Positions 23,623 to 34,151 of a stretch of 35,508 nucleotides of DNA are shown here, piece after piece. How positions within the stretch are numbered: the stretch's first letter is position 1; each line of letters opens with the position of its first letter. Source of the stretch: Phycisphaeraceae bacterium. GTDB taxonomy: Bacteria; Planctomycetota; Phycisphaerae; Phycisphaerales; Phycisphaeraceae. Under the pieces are notes generated by a model. It saw only the letters and a list, made by a program, of their open reading frames with translations. It searched no databases and had not been told where the DNA came from. The stretch is taken from assembly GCA_002686995.1 (NCBI GenBank), contig NYZC01000289.1:1-35508 (forward strand), given 5' to 3'. The translations under genes were made by a program, and so were the position numbers.

Positions 23623-24420
23623 CTAGTAATCCCTGGGATAAAGCTCCCAGCGTCCCTGACCGCTCTGATGGGACTCGTAGACATCCTGCGGGTCGCTGCC
23701 GACGCCGATCCAGTCGGCGCTGCCGTCGGCGCGACTGGCATTCATGCCGTCGAATCGCTTGATGCGGTCGTTATGGGTGTAGGTCACGTTGACCCAGTTT
23801 CCGGGACCGTTCAGCCAGGCGATGTCGGCAAAGATCGGAAAGCGCGGCGACAGGCGAGAGAGCGTCGTGCTCGTGCCGCGGGCGGTGAACGGACTGTCCT
23901 CGTCAATGCCGCAGAATTGCGCATAGGAGACGGTCGCGAACCATTCGTCTCGCCCAGTCCCGAACGGGAATTTCCAGTAGTAGTAGTGCTCCGAGTAGGT
24001 CACGGGCTCGATGGCGGGCGCCCAGACCGGGCAGAGCAGCACGGTCTCCCATACTGACCGACTCGGAAGGGCATACTGGTAAGGGGCGTCCTGCCTCATG
24101 CGCAGATCGACGGCCTCGCTGCCGCCGAGATACTCGATCAGAGCTGCGACACCCCGCGCCTCGAAGTTATTGTCGACCGAGACCGACCAGACCGTGGTGA
24201 ACGGAAAGTTAGGGTTGTTCAGGATGGGCGTGGCCCCGACGGAATCCTCGGAGTACACGTGGGTCGCGGAGCCGATCTGCCGGCAGTTGTTGGTGCACTG
24301 AATCTGCAGCCCGATCTCTTTCGCCCGCCGAATCGCCGGCATCAGCATCGCGATCAGCAGGGCGAGCAGCGAGATGACCACGAGCAGTTCGATGATCGTG
24401 AACGCGGTCCGCTTGTGCAT
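23623..24420 (-). CDS. Pseudopilin-like protein (prepilin N-terminal cleavage/methylation domain)
   Basis: ATG 24420 gives 265 residues starting MHKRTAFTIIELLVVISLLALLIAMLMPAIRRA. This is the class III signal, with Phe at +1 and Glu at +5 of the mature protein. The residue before the cleavage site is alanine, not the usual glycine. The rest is a globular domain with four cysteines and a planctomycete-style ending (FDGMNASRADGSADW), recalling the ADGHVEW ending of the large surface pseudopilin families. Such proteins are processed by a prepilin peptidase (PilD-type) and sit in the inner membrane or on the surface. TTG 24450 is an unlikely longer start. Confidence 0.88.
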   Translation of the reverse strand: MHKRTAFTIIELLVVISLLALLIAMLMPAIRRAKEIGLQIQCTNNCRQIGSATHVYSEDSVGATPILNNPNFPFTTVWSVSVDNNFEARGVAALIEYLGGSEAVDLRMRQDAPYQYALPSRSVWETVLLCPVWAPAIEPVTYSEHYYYWKFPFGTGRDEWFATVSYAQFCGIDEDSPFTARGTSTTLSRLSPRFPIFADIAWLNGPGNWVNVTYTHNDRIKRFDGMNASRADGSADWIGVGSDPQDVYESHQSGQGRWELYPRDY

Positions 24421-24518
24421 CGTCGAGTTTCCGAGCAACGTCGGGCACAAACAAAATAGCCCAGGGAGGTCGTGTACCGACCACTCTAGGCTACCTTGAT
24501 CTCAGATTCAATCCGAAT

Positions 24519-25337
24519 TCAGCGCCGACGTTTCAGCAGCACGACGGTTCCGGCCATCGCGAGCAGGCCGGCGGTCGCCGGCTCGGGGATTAAGACATCG
24601 ATGTTGTCGTAGCCGGCGGCCCGACCCCAGCCATTGACATTGGTCTCCCCCCTGAGCGACAGCCAATGCTCGCCAGCAGGAAGGCTCCCGCCAAGGCTTA
24701 TGCTGCCGAAATCAATCCAATTTGCGCCCGTTGTATCGTTGCGCGCCTCGAGATTGATCGAGCTCAACCCCGGCCCGATCGTGATGCGGGTCTGGCTCCA
24801 TCGCGCCGTTTCCCCGGCGTCGCCATCGGTGTGCGCATTGCGGACCGTAGCGCCACTGATCGGGTAAACCGTGTAATAGATTCCGCCAGGGAAGGGACTT
24901 CCTGATTCGCCCATCTCGACGTGGAAGAACACCTCGTTACCGTTGTTGCCGTCCGCGAGATTCGAGCCGATCGCGAGGTCGAGGTATGACGAACCGTGGT
25001 TGATCTGGTGATCGAAGGTGATCGTCGTACCGGGCGTCAGGGTGCCGATGTTGTGCGCCACGGCGTTGTAGCCACCGGGCGCGAAGAACAGGCCGTTGTT
25101 GTTGGCGGTCCCGGGGTTGCCCCAACTTTCGTTGTTCCAGGCACCGGTAGCCGCATCGACATCCGTGTTCGCCACGTCGTCGTCGGCCGCCAGCCAGCCG
25201 CCATTGCCGACCAGCAGATCCTGCAGCCCGACCTGCGGGTTGAAGGTCGTCGTATCGTACTGGTCGAAGTTCTCGACGAACCCGTGCGCCATGACGGTCA
25301 TGCCGAGCAGCAGAATCAATGCCAAGGTCGTCTTCAT
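24519..25337 (-). CDS. PEP-CTERM sorted secreted protein
   Basis: GGAGAATTGGA precedes ATG 25337. A signal peptide (MKTTLALILLLGMTVMAHG) is followed by an aspartate- and asparagine-rich beta-sandwich, concanavalin- or LamG-like (FVENFDQYDTTTFNP, NNGLFFAPGG, TITFDHQINHGSSYLDLAIG). It ends with a textbook PEP-CTERM tag: PEPAT, a hydrophobic stretch, then KRRR. Such proteins are processed by an exosortase and exported to the surface or extracellular matrix. This is the first gene of the minus-strand cluster, so its promoter should lie in 25338-25560, a relatively AT-rich stretch. The role is probably polysaccharide binding or surface display (inference). Confidence 0.92.
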   Translation of the reverse strand: MKTTLALILLLGMTVMAHGFVENFDQYDTTTFNPQVGLQDLLVGNGGWLAADDDVANTDVDAATGAWNNESWGNPGTANNNGLFFAPGGYNAVAHNIGTLTPGTTITFDHQINHGSSYLDLAIGSNLADGNNGNEVFFHVEMGESGSPFPGGIYYTVYPISGATVRNAHTDGDAGETARWSQTRITIGPGLSSINLEARNDTTGANWIDFGSISLGGSLPAGEHWLSLRGETNVNGWGRAAGYDNIDVLIPEPATAGLLAMAGTVVLLKRRR

Positions 25338-25577
25338 TCCAATTCTCCGTTCTTCACGATCGAAACGTCGTCGCCACAGTCAGACCCGTCCACCACACGG
25401 CGGAAGGGTGTCGAATACATATTCCCTGCCTCACGCAAACACCACTATCACTGGATCTTCCGATCCCCTCACACATCCAAGACATCCTCACTCGACCCTC
25501 GACCCATGATAATACGTTCCCTCCACCGAGGAGGCAAGCAGCCCACCAAACTAGGATTTGTCGAAGGGGAGGAAGGG

Positions 25578-25703
25578 GAGGAGGAAGGGGAGGACACACC
25601 TCACACGCCTTCAGGGCGAGCGTGAGGAGGAAGGGGAGGACACACCTCACACGCCTTCAGGGCGAGCGTGAGGACAGACCTCACGCAATCGCGCGGCGTC
25701 AAG
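25578..25703. repeat. 46-bp tandem repeat with three GAGGACAnACCTC motifs
   Basis: Two perfect 46-bp copies (25578-25623, 25624-25669) each hold GAGGACACACCTC (25590-25602, 25636-25648) followed by an imperfect hairpin with loop TTCA. A third motif, GAGGACAGACCTC (25670-25682), continues into a tail ending in GGCGTCAAG that recurs at 25938. The left edge also carries GGAAGGGGA duplications. The 640-bp spacer 25338-25977 contains no gene I can support; reading frames through it are repeat artefacts. Confidence 0.93.
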
Positions 25704-25722
25704 AAGGGAAGGGAGGACCGGC

Positions 25723-25798
25723 GAGGACAGACCCGCGAGGACAGTCCTCGCACCATGGGGGCCACGGGGGCCACGGGGACACACCTCGCCTTCAGGCG
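25723..25798. repeat. Motif copies with 14-bp and 9-bp upstream duplications
   Basis: GAGGACAGACCCG (25723) and GAGGACAGTCCTC (25737-25749) are a 14-bp-period pair. Two perfect GGGGGCCAC units (25757-25774) run directly into GGGGACACACCTC (25775-25787), which is followed by the perfect hairpin CGCC-TTCA-GGCG (25787-25798). Confidence 0.85.
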
Positions 25799-25833
25799 CA
25801 ATCCGCTGACCACGAGCAAGGGCCGCGGGCGGC

Positions 25834-25938
25834 CGTGAGGGGTCCGTGAGGGGAGTCCGTGAAGCGTGAGAGAAGCGTGAAGATGCGTGAAGGACAGATG
25901 CGTGAAGGACAGACCTCAGGCGATCGCACGGCGTCAAG
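25834..25938. repeat. Nested GTGAGGGG/GCGTGAAG duplications ending in a motif copy
   Basis: A run of decaying duplicates (CCGTGAGGGG, GCGTGA) leads to two perfect 15-bp units GATGCGTGAAGGACA (25882-25896, 25897-25911), the second of which completes AAGGACAGACCTC (25905-25917). The 34 bases from 25905 match those from 25670 at 30 positions, so motif and tail form a larger dispersed unit. Confidence 0.88.
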
Positions 25939-26463
25939 GGCAAGCCCGGGACATCGGCGGAGGGATCCGCGCGTGGCGTGTCCACCCGGACGGACTCAAC
26001 CGCGGGTAGATCGGTGTCGATAGTTCGGAGGGGGTGTGTGCGCCGAATACGGGTGGGGAGGTCCCTCCCTCCGATAAGGTCGCCCTTCACGGGGATCAGG
26101 CAGCCTCCGAGGAGATTCCGGGCTCTGACGGCTGATTTGTCACATTGCGATGACGAGAACGATCAACAGGTGCGGTGCGCGCGGAGCCTGGTCGCCCGAT
26201 GGTGGCCGCTCGCGATCCTGCCGGCCTGGTCCATCGCCGTGATCGGCGGCATGGGGGCGCTTTTCGCATATGCGTCCGAACCCGGTCTCGTCCGTCACGC
26301 GCCCCAATCGTGGCCCCAATCCACCGCGCTCGAACCGCCCGAGCGTCGACCGGCATTGCTCGTCTTCCTGCACCCCAACTGTCCGTGTAGCCGCGCCACG
26401 GTCCGCCAACTCGAGCGGCTCGTCGCGGACGCCGACGGCCGCATGTCGGTCAGGGTTCTCGTG

Positions 26464-26496
26464 CTCGATCGAAGGCTCGATCGAAGGACAGACCTC
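26464..26496. repeat. 12-bp perfect duplication joined to a motif copy, inside the RedB-like gene
   Basis: CTCGATCGAAGG occurs at 26464-26475 and 26476-26487. The second copy runs straight into the motif AAGGACAGACCTC (26484-26496). Confidence 0.95.
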
Positions 26497-26512
26497 ACTG
26501 AGCTCCCCGACC

Positions 26513-26541
26513 GAGGAAGTCGAGGAAGAAGGACTGACCTC
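26513..26541. repeat. Imperfect 9-bp duplication joined to a motif copy, inside the RedB-like gene
   Basis: GAGGAAGTC and GAGGAAGAA are adjacent and lead into AAGGACTGACCTC (26529-26541). Confidence 0.75.
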
Positions 26542-26627
26542 AAGGGGCTCACAGGCCACACAGTGGCCACCGTCGGCTGGAGCGAGGCAGACCTCGCCGC
26601 TGCGACAGACCACGTCGCGGCGCATAT

Positions 26628-26667
26628 CCGCTGGAGCAGGGCAGTCCGCTGGAGCAGGACAAACCTC
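26628..26667. repeat. 18-bp duplication joined to a motif copy, inside the RedB-like gene
   Basis: CCGCTGGAGCAGG is repeated at 26628-26640 and 26646-26658, a period of 18. The second copy continues into CAGGACAAACCTC (26655-26667), and the first into the motif-like AGGGCAGTCC. Further motif variants without clear duplication lie at 26584-26595 and 26801-26813. Confidence 0.9.
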
Positions 26668-26951
26668 ACCGACGCCGTCGCGGCCATCCCCGACGTCACC
26701 GTCATCCCTGATCCTGGCGGCGCCGAAGCCAGGCGATTCGGCGGACTGACATCCGGTCACGTCGTGCTCTACGACACGCGGGGTCGACTCCGCTTCGCGG
26801 GAGGTCTGACCTCGTCGCGCGGGCATGAGGGAATCAGTGTCGGCCACGATGCGATCCTGGCCGCACTCGATGAAGATCGAGTGACCACCTCGTCAGCACC
26901 CGTATTCGGCTGTCCGATCCACAACGCGAATCCCTGCGTGGAGGAAACTCA

Positions 26952-29572
<2,621 letters not shown>

Positions 29573-29576
<4 letters not shown>

Positions 29577-29965
29577 ACCACATTCTCCTGGTCGAAGACA
29601 ACGTCGATAATCAGATGGTGATCGAGGACCTGTTCGAGCTCGACGAGATCGACGGCGTCCTCGTCACCGTCAGCACCGCCGAGGACGCGCTGCGGCGCGT
29701 GCGCGAGGTGTGGCCGATCCTGATCCTCATGGACATCGGCCTGCCCGGCATGTCAGGTCTCGAGGCCACGCGCCTGCTCAAGCAGGACGAGGCGACCCGC
29801 CACATCCGCATCTGGGCGCTGACCGCGCATGCGATGAAGAAGGTGCAGCAGCAGGCTCTCGAGGCGGGATGCGACGACTACCTCACTAAGCCGATCTGCG
29901 GCGCGGATCTCGTCAACCGCGTGAACGCGTTTCTCGCAAATCACGGAGCGAAGGAAGCCGCCTGA
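29573..29965 (+). CDS. Single-domain response regulator (DivK/CheY-like)
   Basis: ATG 29573 overlaps the kinase stop as ATGA. The 130 residues are one receiver domain: acidic pocket VEDN (Glu8-Asp9), phosphoacceptor Asp54 in LILMDIGLPGMSG, the switch residue in ALTAHAM, and KP in YLTKPI. There is no output domain, as in shuttle regulators that carry phosphate between kinases or to a partner. Its stop overlaps the next start by one base, so the two are translationally coupled. Confidence 0.95.
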
Positions 29966-31737
29966 TGGCCCGTATCCTCATCGTTGACGACAACGAGAAC
30001 AACCGGTTCGTGCTCAACGACGTGCTCGAGGACGACGGTCACGAGCTGATCGAGGCGGTCGACGGATGTGATGCGCTGCGATCGATCGAATCCCGGCTGC
30101 CGGACCTGATCCTCCTCGACGTCTTCATGCCGAACATGGACGGAATCGAGTGCTGCCGCCGCCTGCAATCCCAGGACCGGACCCGGAGCATCCCGATCAT
30201 CCTCGTGACGGCGCTCGCCGCCGACGAGCATGTCGTACGCGGGCTCGACGCGGGGGCCATCGACTATGTGACCAAGCCGTTCCAGCGCCACATCGTCCAG
30301 GCGCGCGTACGGGCGGCGCTGCGCGTGAAAACGGCGATGGACGAGTTGGAGGACCGGAATCGACAGGTGCGACGGCTCGCCGCTGAACTCGAGGAGAAGA
30401 ACCGGACGCTCAGCGAGATGGCGATGCACGACGGCCTGACCGGACTGCCCAACCGCGTTCTGCTGATCAACCGTCTCGACCATGCGCTGTCCAGATGGCG
30501 CCGGGATCCCGATCAACAGTTCGCGCTGCTCTTTCTCGATTTCGACCACTTCAAATCGATCAACGACACGCTCGGTCATGAAGCCGGGGACGCACTGCTG
30601 AAGAGCATCGCGGAACGCCTTCGTGCATCGCTTCGAGACCTCGACACCGTCGGCGCGCTGCCGTCGCGCCTCGGCGGCGACGAGTTCATCGTGCTGCTGG
30701 AGGAACTGGACGACCTCGAGCAGGTTCCATCGATCACGCGTCGCATCGAAACGGCGCTGGCCCGGCCTCACGACGTCGGCGATCGGCCGGTGATCTCGAA
30801 GGCGAGCATCGGTATCGTCACGAGCGGGCGCGACTACCGGAACGCACACGAAATTGTCCGCGACGCAGATCGCGCGATGTACCGAGCGAAGGAATCCGGC
30901 GGCGGCCGCGCGGTGCGATTCAGCCGGGAGATGCAGGAGCACCTGGACGAGGATCGTCAGCGCCGCTGCGGCCTGCGCGATGCGATCGACCTGGATCAGC
31001 TCCAGGTTCACTACCAGCCGGTGGTCGACCTGCGCGACGAAAGCATTCGCGGCATCGAGGCCGTCGTGCGATGGAGTGATCCGGCGCGCGGCCTGCTGGT
31101 CGCCGACCAGTTCATGCCGTTCGCCGAACAGGCGGGTATGGTCGTGCCGATCGGCCGGATCGTGTTCGAGAAGCTCGCCGCGCAATGGCAGGTCTGGCGC
31201 GAACGCAACATCAATCCGCGAAACATCACCGTCAACATCTGGCCCAGCCAGCTGCGCGACCCCGATCTGACTGACGCCGTCGATGCCGTGATCGAGGTCA
31301 GCGGCATGGCGCCGTCGCAGTTGACGCTCGACATTCCCGAGAGCGCATTCCTGGAACTGCGCGGCGAACACGAATCGTTCGTCAGCCACCTGCGGAAGAA
31401 GGGCGTGCGCCTGAGCATGGACGCCTGCGGAAAGGGGCAGTCGGCCATGATGCGGCTGCATCGCCTGCCGATCGACGTGCTGAAGATCGACCGGACAGTC
31501 ATCTCCAGCCTCGGAGCTCAGCGCGAATACGCAGCGATCGTACAGGCCATCGTCAGCCTCGCCCACAATCTGGACATGACCGTCGTCGCGGTCGGCATCG
31601 AGACCGGCGAGCAGATCGCCCTGCTGCAGGCGCTGGAATGCGACTGCGGGCAGGGATGGTTCCTGGCCGAGCCGATGCCGGCGGAACGCATCGAACGTTT
31701 TCTCACCGGCGCACGGCGCCGAATTCAATCCGCCTGA
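29965..31737 (+). CDS. REC-GGDEF-EAL protein with a degenerate EAL domain
   Basis: The 590 residues hold a receiver with Asp52 (LILLDVFMPNMDG), a coiled linker (~122-150), a GGDEF domain with DFDHFKSINDTLGHEAGD and an intact active-site GGDEF at 237-241, and an EAL domain. The EAL domain reads EAVVRW, keeping Glu365, and keeps Asn424, Glu459 and Lys507. It has lost two conserved residues: the DDFG motif is DACG (Ala487 for the second Asp) and EGVE is VGIE (Val543 for Glu). It should therefore make c-di-GMP but not cleave it, or bind it as a receptor. Four extra residues lie between the RxxD and GGDEF motifs. TGATG coupling links it to the preceding receiver. Confidence 0.93.
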   Translation: MARILIVDDNENNRFVLNDVLEDDGHELIEAVDGCDALRSIESRLPDLILLDVFMPNMDGIECCRRLQSQDRTRSIPIILVTALAADEHVVRGLDAGAIDYVTKPFQRHIVQARVRAALRVKTAMDELEDRNRQVRRLAAELEEKNRTLSEMAMHDGLTGLPNRVLLINRLDHALSRWRRDPDQQFALLFLDFDHFKSINDTLGHEAGDALLKSIAERLRASLRDLDTVGALPSRLGGDEFIVLLEELDDLEQVPSITRRIETALARPHDVGDRPVISKASIGIVTSGRDYRNAHEIVRDADRAMYRAKESGGGRAVRFSREMQEHLDEDRQRRCGLRDAIDLDQLQVHYQPVVDLRDESIRGIEAVVRWSDPARGLLVADQFMPFAEQAGMVVPIGRIVFEKLAAQWQVWRERNINPRNITVNIWPSQLRDPDLTDAVDAVIEVSGMAPSQLTLDIPESAFLELRGEHESFVSHLRKKGVRLSMDACGKGQSAMMRLHRLPIDVLKIDRTVISSLGAQREYAAIVQAIVSLAHNLDMTVVAVGIETGEQIALLQALECDCGQGWFLAEPMPAERIERFLTGARRRIQSA

Positions 31738-31756
31738 TCTCAAGCGAGGAGCGTGC

Positions 31757-33274
31757 ATGACGCCGAAGGTTCTGATCGTCGACGACCTGGAAGACAACCG
31801 ATGTGTCCTGGTCGACGCGCTGGAGGACGAGCAACTGATCCTCGAAAAGGCGTGCGATGGCGAGGAGGCGTTGCGCAAGGTGCGCGACTCGGCACCCGAT
31901 CTCGTGCTCCTCGACGTCGTCATGCCCGGGATGGACGGCATCGAGGTGTGCCGACTGATCAAGGCAAGTGAGGCGACGGCACGCGTCCCCATCATTCTCG
32001 TCACCGCGCTCGGTGAAGATCGCCACGTCATCGACGGCCTCAATGCCGGCGCGACCGACTACGTCGCGAAACCGTTTGCGGGCCAGGTGGTACGGGCGCG
32101 CGTGCGGGCGGCGCTTCGTTCCAAGCTGGCCCAGGACACGCTGCAGCAGCGCAACGACGAGATCGCTCAGCTCAACGAGGTGATCGAGCAGAAGAACCGC
32201 AAGCTCACGGTTCTGACCGAAACGGCACACCGCTTCGTCGACAACGTGGCGCACGAGTTTCGAACGCCGCTGTCGGTGATCAAGGAGTTCGCGTCGATCA
32301 TCGAGGAAGGCCTGAGCGGTCCGGTGACCGAACAGCAGCGGGAACACCTGAAGTTCATCGAGGGGGCGGCGCGCGAGCTTGCCCAGATGGTGGACGACTT
32401 CCTTGACAGCAGCAAGCTGAAGGCGCGGACGCTGCGCGTCGACCGGCGCAATCACGCGGTCGCATCGCTGATCGAAGGGGTGTTGCCGATGCTCGAGTCG
32501 CGGGCTGCGTCCCGGCGTATCGGGATCAACGTGCAGGTGTCGTCGGACATGCCGCCGGTTTTTGCGGATCGCGACAAGGTCGCGCGCGTGATCCTGAACC
32601 TCGTCGTGAACGCGATCAAGTTCTCGCCCGAGCAGAGCACCGTGACGATCCGGGCGTCGACCCGATCAGCGGACGATGTCGAGATTCAGGTCATCGATTC
32701 CGGACCGGGCATGCCGCCGGAGGAAACGAGCCGCATCTTCGAGCGGTTTCGGCAGGTGGGCGAAGTGTCGCGTGACGGCGTAAAGGGGTTCGGTCTCGGA
32801 CTCAACATCGCGCGCGAGCTCGTGTGGCTGAATCTCGGCACGCTCGGCGTCCGCAGCGATGTGGGCTCGGGCAGCGTGTTCTACTTCACACTGCCGGCGT
32901 TGAATCCGGATCACATTGTGCGTGCCTATGTCGATCGTCTGGCCGAGCACGAGGAGCCTCCCGTCCGACTGGCGCTGCTCGCGGTGCGCGACGCCCGACG
33001 CGGCGACCTCGAATCCGTGCGACGGTTTCTCGTGGCGACCTGCTACCCGATGGACCTCGCGCTCTCGACCGGCGACGCGATCATCGTCGCGGGCGTCACC
33101 ACCGAACCGCAACGATGGGCCCAGCGCCTGCGCGACAGGAAGAAGAAGAAGGAGGACACACCTCCGGATCTCGATCTCGTCGTCGACGAGTTGGGATGCT
33201 GGCCGTTCGCGCAGCGGTCGAAATTCGAAGAGACTCTCCTTTCGCGATTCCAGCAGGAGCGTGCCGTTGCCTGA
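31757..33274 (+). CDS. REC-histidine kinase with an extra C-terminal domain
   Basis: GAGGAG lies before ATG 31757. The 505-residue soluble protein has a receiver (Asp53 in LLDVVMPGMDG), a coiled coil (LQQRNDEIAQLNEVIEQKNRKL), HisKA with His166 (VDNVAHEFRTPLSV) and HATPase (N-box at Asn285, VIDSGPGMP, GFGLGLNI). After the ATPase, residues ~370-505 form an unrecognised domain with a lysine-rich loop, KKKKEDTPP. This loop is encoded by an AAG-rich run followed by GGAGGACACACCTCC (33151-33165), a copy of the repeat motif. Having its receiver ahead of the kinase suggests that it is itself controlled by phosphotransfer from the upstream hybrid kinase. Confidence 0.94.
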   Translation: MTPKVLIVDDLEDNRCVLVDALEDEQLILEKACDGEEALRKVRDSAPDLVLLDVVMPGMDGIEVCRLIKASEATARVPIILVTALGEDRHVIDGLNAGATDYVAKPFAGQVVRARVRAALRSKLAQDTLQQRNDEIAQLNEVIEQKNRKLTVLTETAHRFVDNVAHEFRTPLSVIKEFASIIEEGLSGPVTEQQREHLKFIEGAARELAQMVDDFLDSSKLKARTLRVDRRNHAVASLIEGVLPMLESRAASRRIGINVQVSSDMPPVFADRDKVARVILNLVVNAIKFSPEQSTVTIRASTRSADDVEIQVIDSGPGMPPEETSRIFERFRQVGEVSRDGVKGFGLGLNIARELVWLNLGTLGVRSDVGSGSVFYFTLPALNPDHIVRAYVDRLAEHEEPPVRLALLAVRDARRGDLESVRRFLVATCYPMDLALSTGDAIIVAGVTTEPQRWAQRLRDRKKKKEDTPPDLDLVVDELGCWPFAQRSKFEETLLSRFQQERAVA

Positions 33275-33659
33275 CGAGAAGATTCTTCAGATCGACGACG
33301 AGCCTGGAATCTCGGCCGCCCTGAACGTGCGGCTGAAGGCGGCGGGCTTCGAGGTGGTCACGGCATCGGACGGTCCGGCGGGCCTGGAGGCGGCGAGGAC
33401 ACACCTCCCGGCCGCCATCCTTCTCGACATCCGCATGCCTGGCATGGACGGATTCGAGGTGTGTCGACGGCTGAAGTCCGACCCTGCGCTCGAGGACATA
33501 CCTGTCATCTTCCTGTCGGCAGACATGAGCGACACGGCACGCGCAGCGGCCGAAGAGGCTGGAGGTTCCGTGTACCTGTCGAAACCGTACGAAGCGCGCG
33601 ATGTCATGAACGCGCTGCGAGGCGTGATCAACGACCAACCATCGCTGAACCCAGAGTGA
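33267..33659 (+). CDS. Single-domain response regulator
   Basis: AGGAG at 33255-33259 is seven bases from TTG 33267, which I prefer over GTG 33261 (only one base away). The start overlaps the kinase stop by eight bases. The 130-residue receiver has IDDEPG, Asp54 (AILLDIRMPGMDG), an SADMS switch region and YLSKPY. Its coding sequence contains two motif copies: GAGGACACACCTC (33395-33407, encoding RTHL) and GAGGACATACCTG (33492-33504, encoding EDIP with a rare ATA codon). It has no output domain. Confidence 0.92.
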   Translation: MPDEKILQIDDEPGISAALNVRLKAAGFEVVTASDGPAGLEAARTHLPAAILLDIRMPGMDGFEVCRRLKSDPALEDIPVIFLSADMSDTARAAAEEAGGSVYLSKPYEARDVMNALRGVINDQPSLNPE

Positions 33660-33667
33660 ATCTGGAG

Positions 33668-33715
33668 GGATCGAGGAGGGGATCGAGGAGGAGGGGATCG
33701 AGGAGGACAGACCTG
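33668..33715. repeat. Three 12-bp units joined to a motif copy between two receiver genes
   Basis: GGATCGAGGAGG occurs at 33668-33679, 33680-33691 and 33695-33706. The third copy completes GAGGACAGACCTG (33703-33715). The array fills most of the 91-bp gap before the last receiver gene. Confidence 0.95.
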
Positions 33716-33750
33716 CGACGGCGATGACAACCACCAGGAGATCGAAGAAA

Positions 33751-34131
33751 ATGGAGAAACCCAGAGTCCTGATCGCGGATGATGACCCCGCCTTCACACG
33801 TGCCCTGACCCTCAGGCTGCAAAACGAGGGTTATAAGGTAATTGCCAGCTTCGACGGCTATAACGCCCTTGCCCGGACGGTCGAGGGCAAGCCTGATGTT
33901 CTGGTTCTGGATATCCACATGCCTGCGGGGGATGGTTTCACCGTGCAGGATCGGATCGCCAAGATGCCCGAGCTCGCGGACGTCCCAGTAATCTACGTCA
34001 CGGGAGACACATCCGAGAACACATTCCGCGCGGCGAAGGCAGCCGGCGCACTGGCAATCGTCCACAAGCCGCTCGAGATTGAAGAGCTCATTCAGGAGAT
34101 TGAACGAGCACTGGGGCGCCGCGCAGCGTAG
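33751..34131 (+). CDS. Single-domain response regulator, last gene of the signalling operon
   Basis: AGGAG (33736-33740) serves ATG 33751; ATG 33724 has no ribosome site. The 126-residue receiver has ADDDP, Asp54 (VLVLDIHMPAGDG), VTGD as the switch strand and HKP. It has no output domain. Its codon use is slightly less GC-extreme than that of its neighbours (GGTTATAAGGTAATT). It converges with the transposase gene, with a 20-bp gap. A 91-bp, repeat-filled gap separates it from the preceding receiver, so it may have weaker coupling to the operon. Confidence 0.93.
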   Translation: MEKPRVLIADDDPAFTRALTLRLQNEGYKVIASFDGYNALARTVEGKPDVLVLDIHMPAGDGFTVQDRIAKMPELADVPVIYVTGDTSENTFRAAKAAGALAIVHKPLEIEELIQEIERALGRRAA

Positions 34132-34146
34132 TCACAAGTCGTGACT
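34130..34146. terminator. Short hairpin between convergent genes
   Basis: AGTCAC-AAGTC-GTGACT forms a six-pair stem in the gap between the last receiver gene and the transposase. There is no U-tract, so this is a weak candidate for a bidirectional terminator. Confidence 0.3.
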
Positions 34147-34151
34147 CAGAA

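Noticed and set aside
25578..25940. CRISPR array
   Set aside because: Repeats are adjacent or overlapping with no unique spacers of regular length, units differ in length, and no cas genes are present.
25354..26090. Several reading frames in the repeat spacer (for example 25601-25819 and 25647-26090, minus strand)
   Set aside because: Their peptides are translations of the tandem repeats (PPLPPPLPP, EVCPP); there is no ribosome site and no domain.
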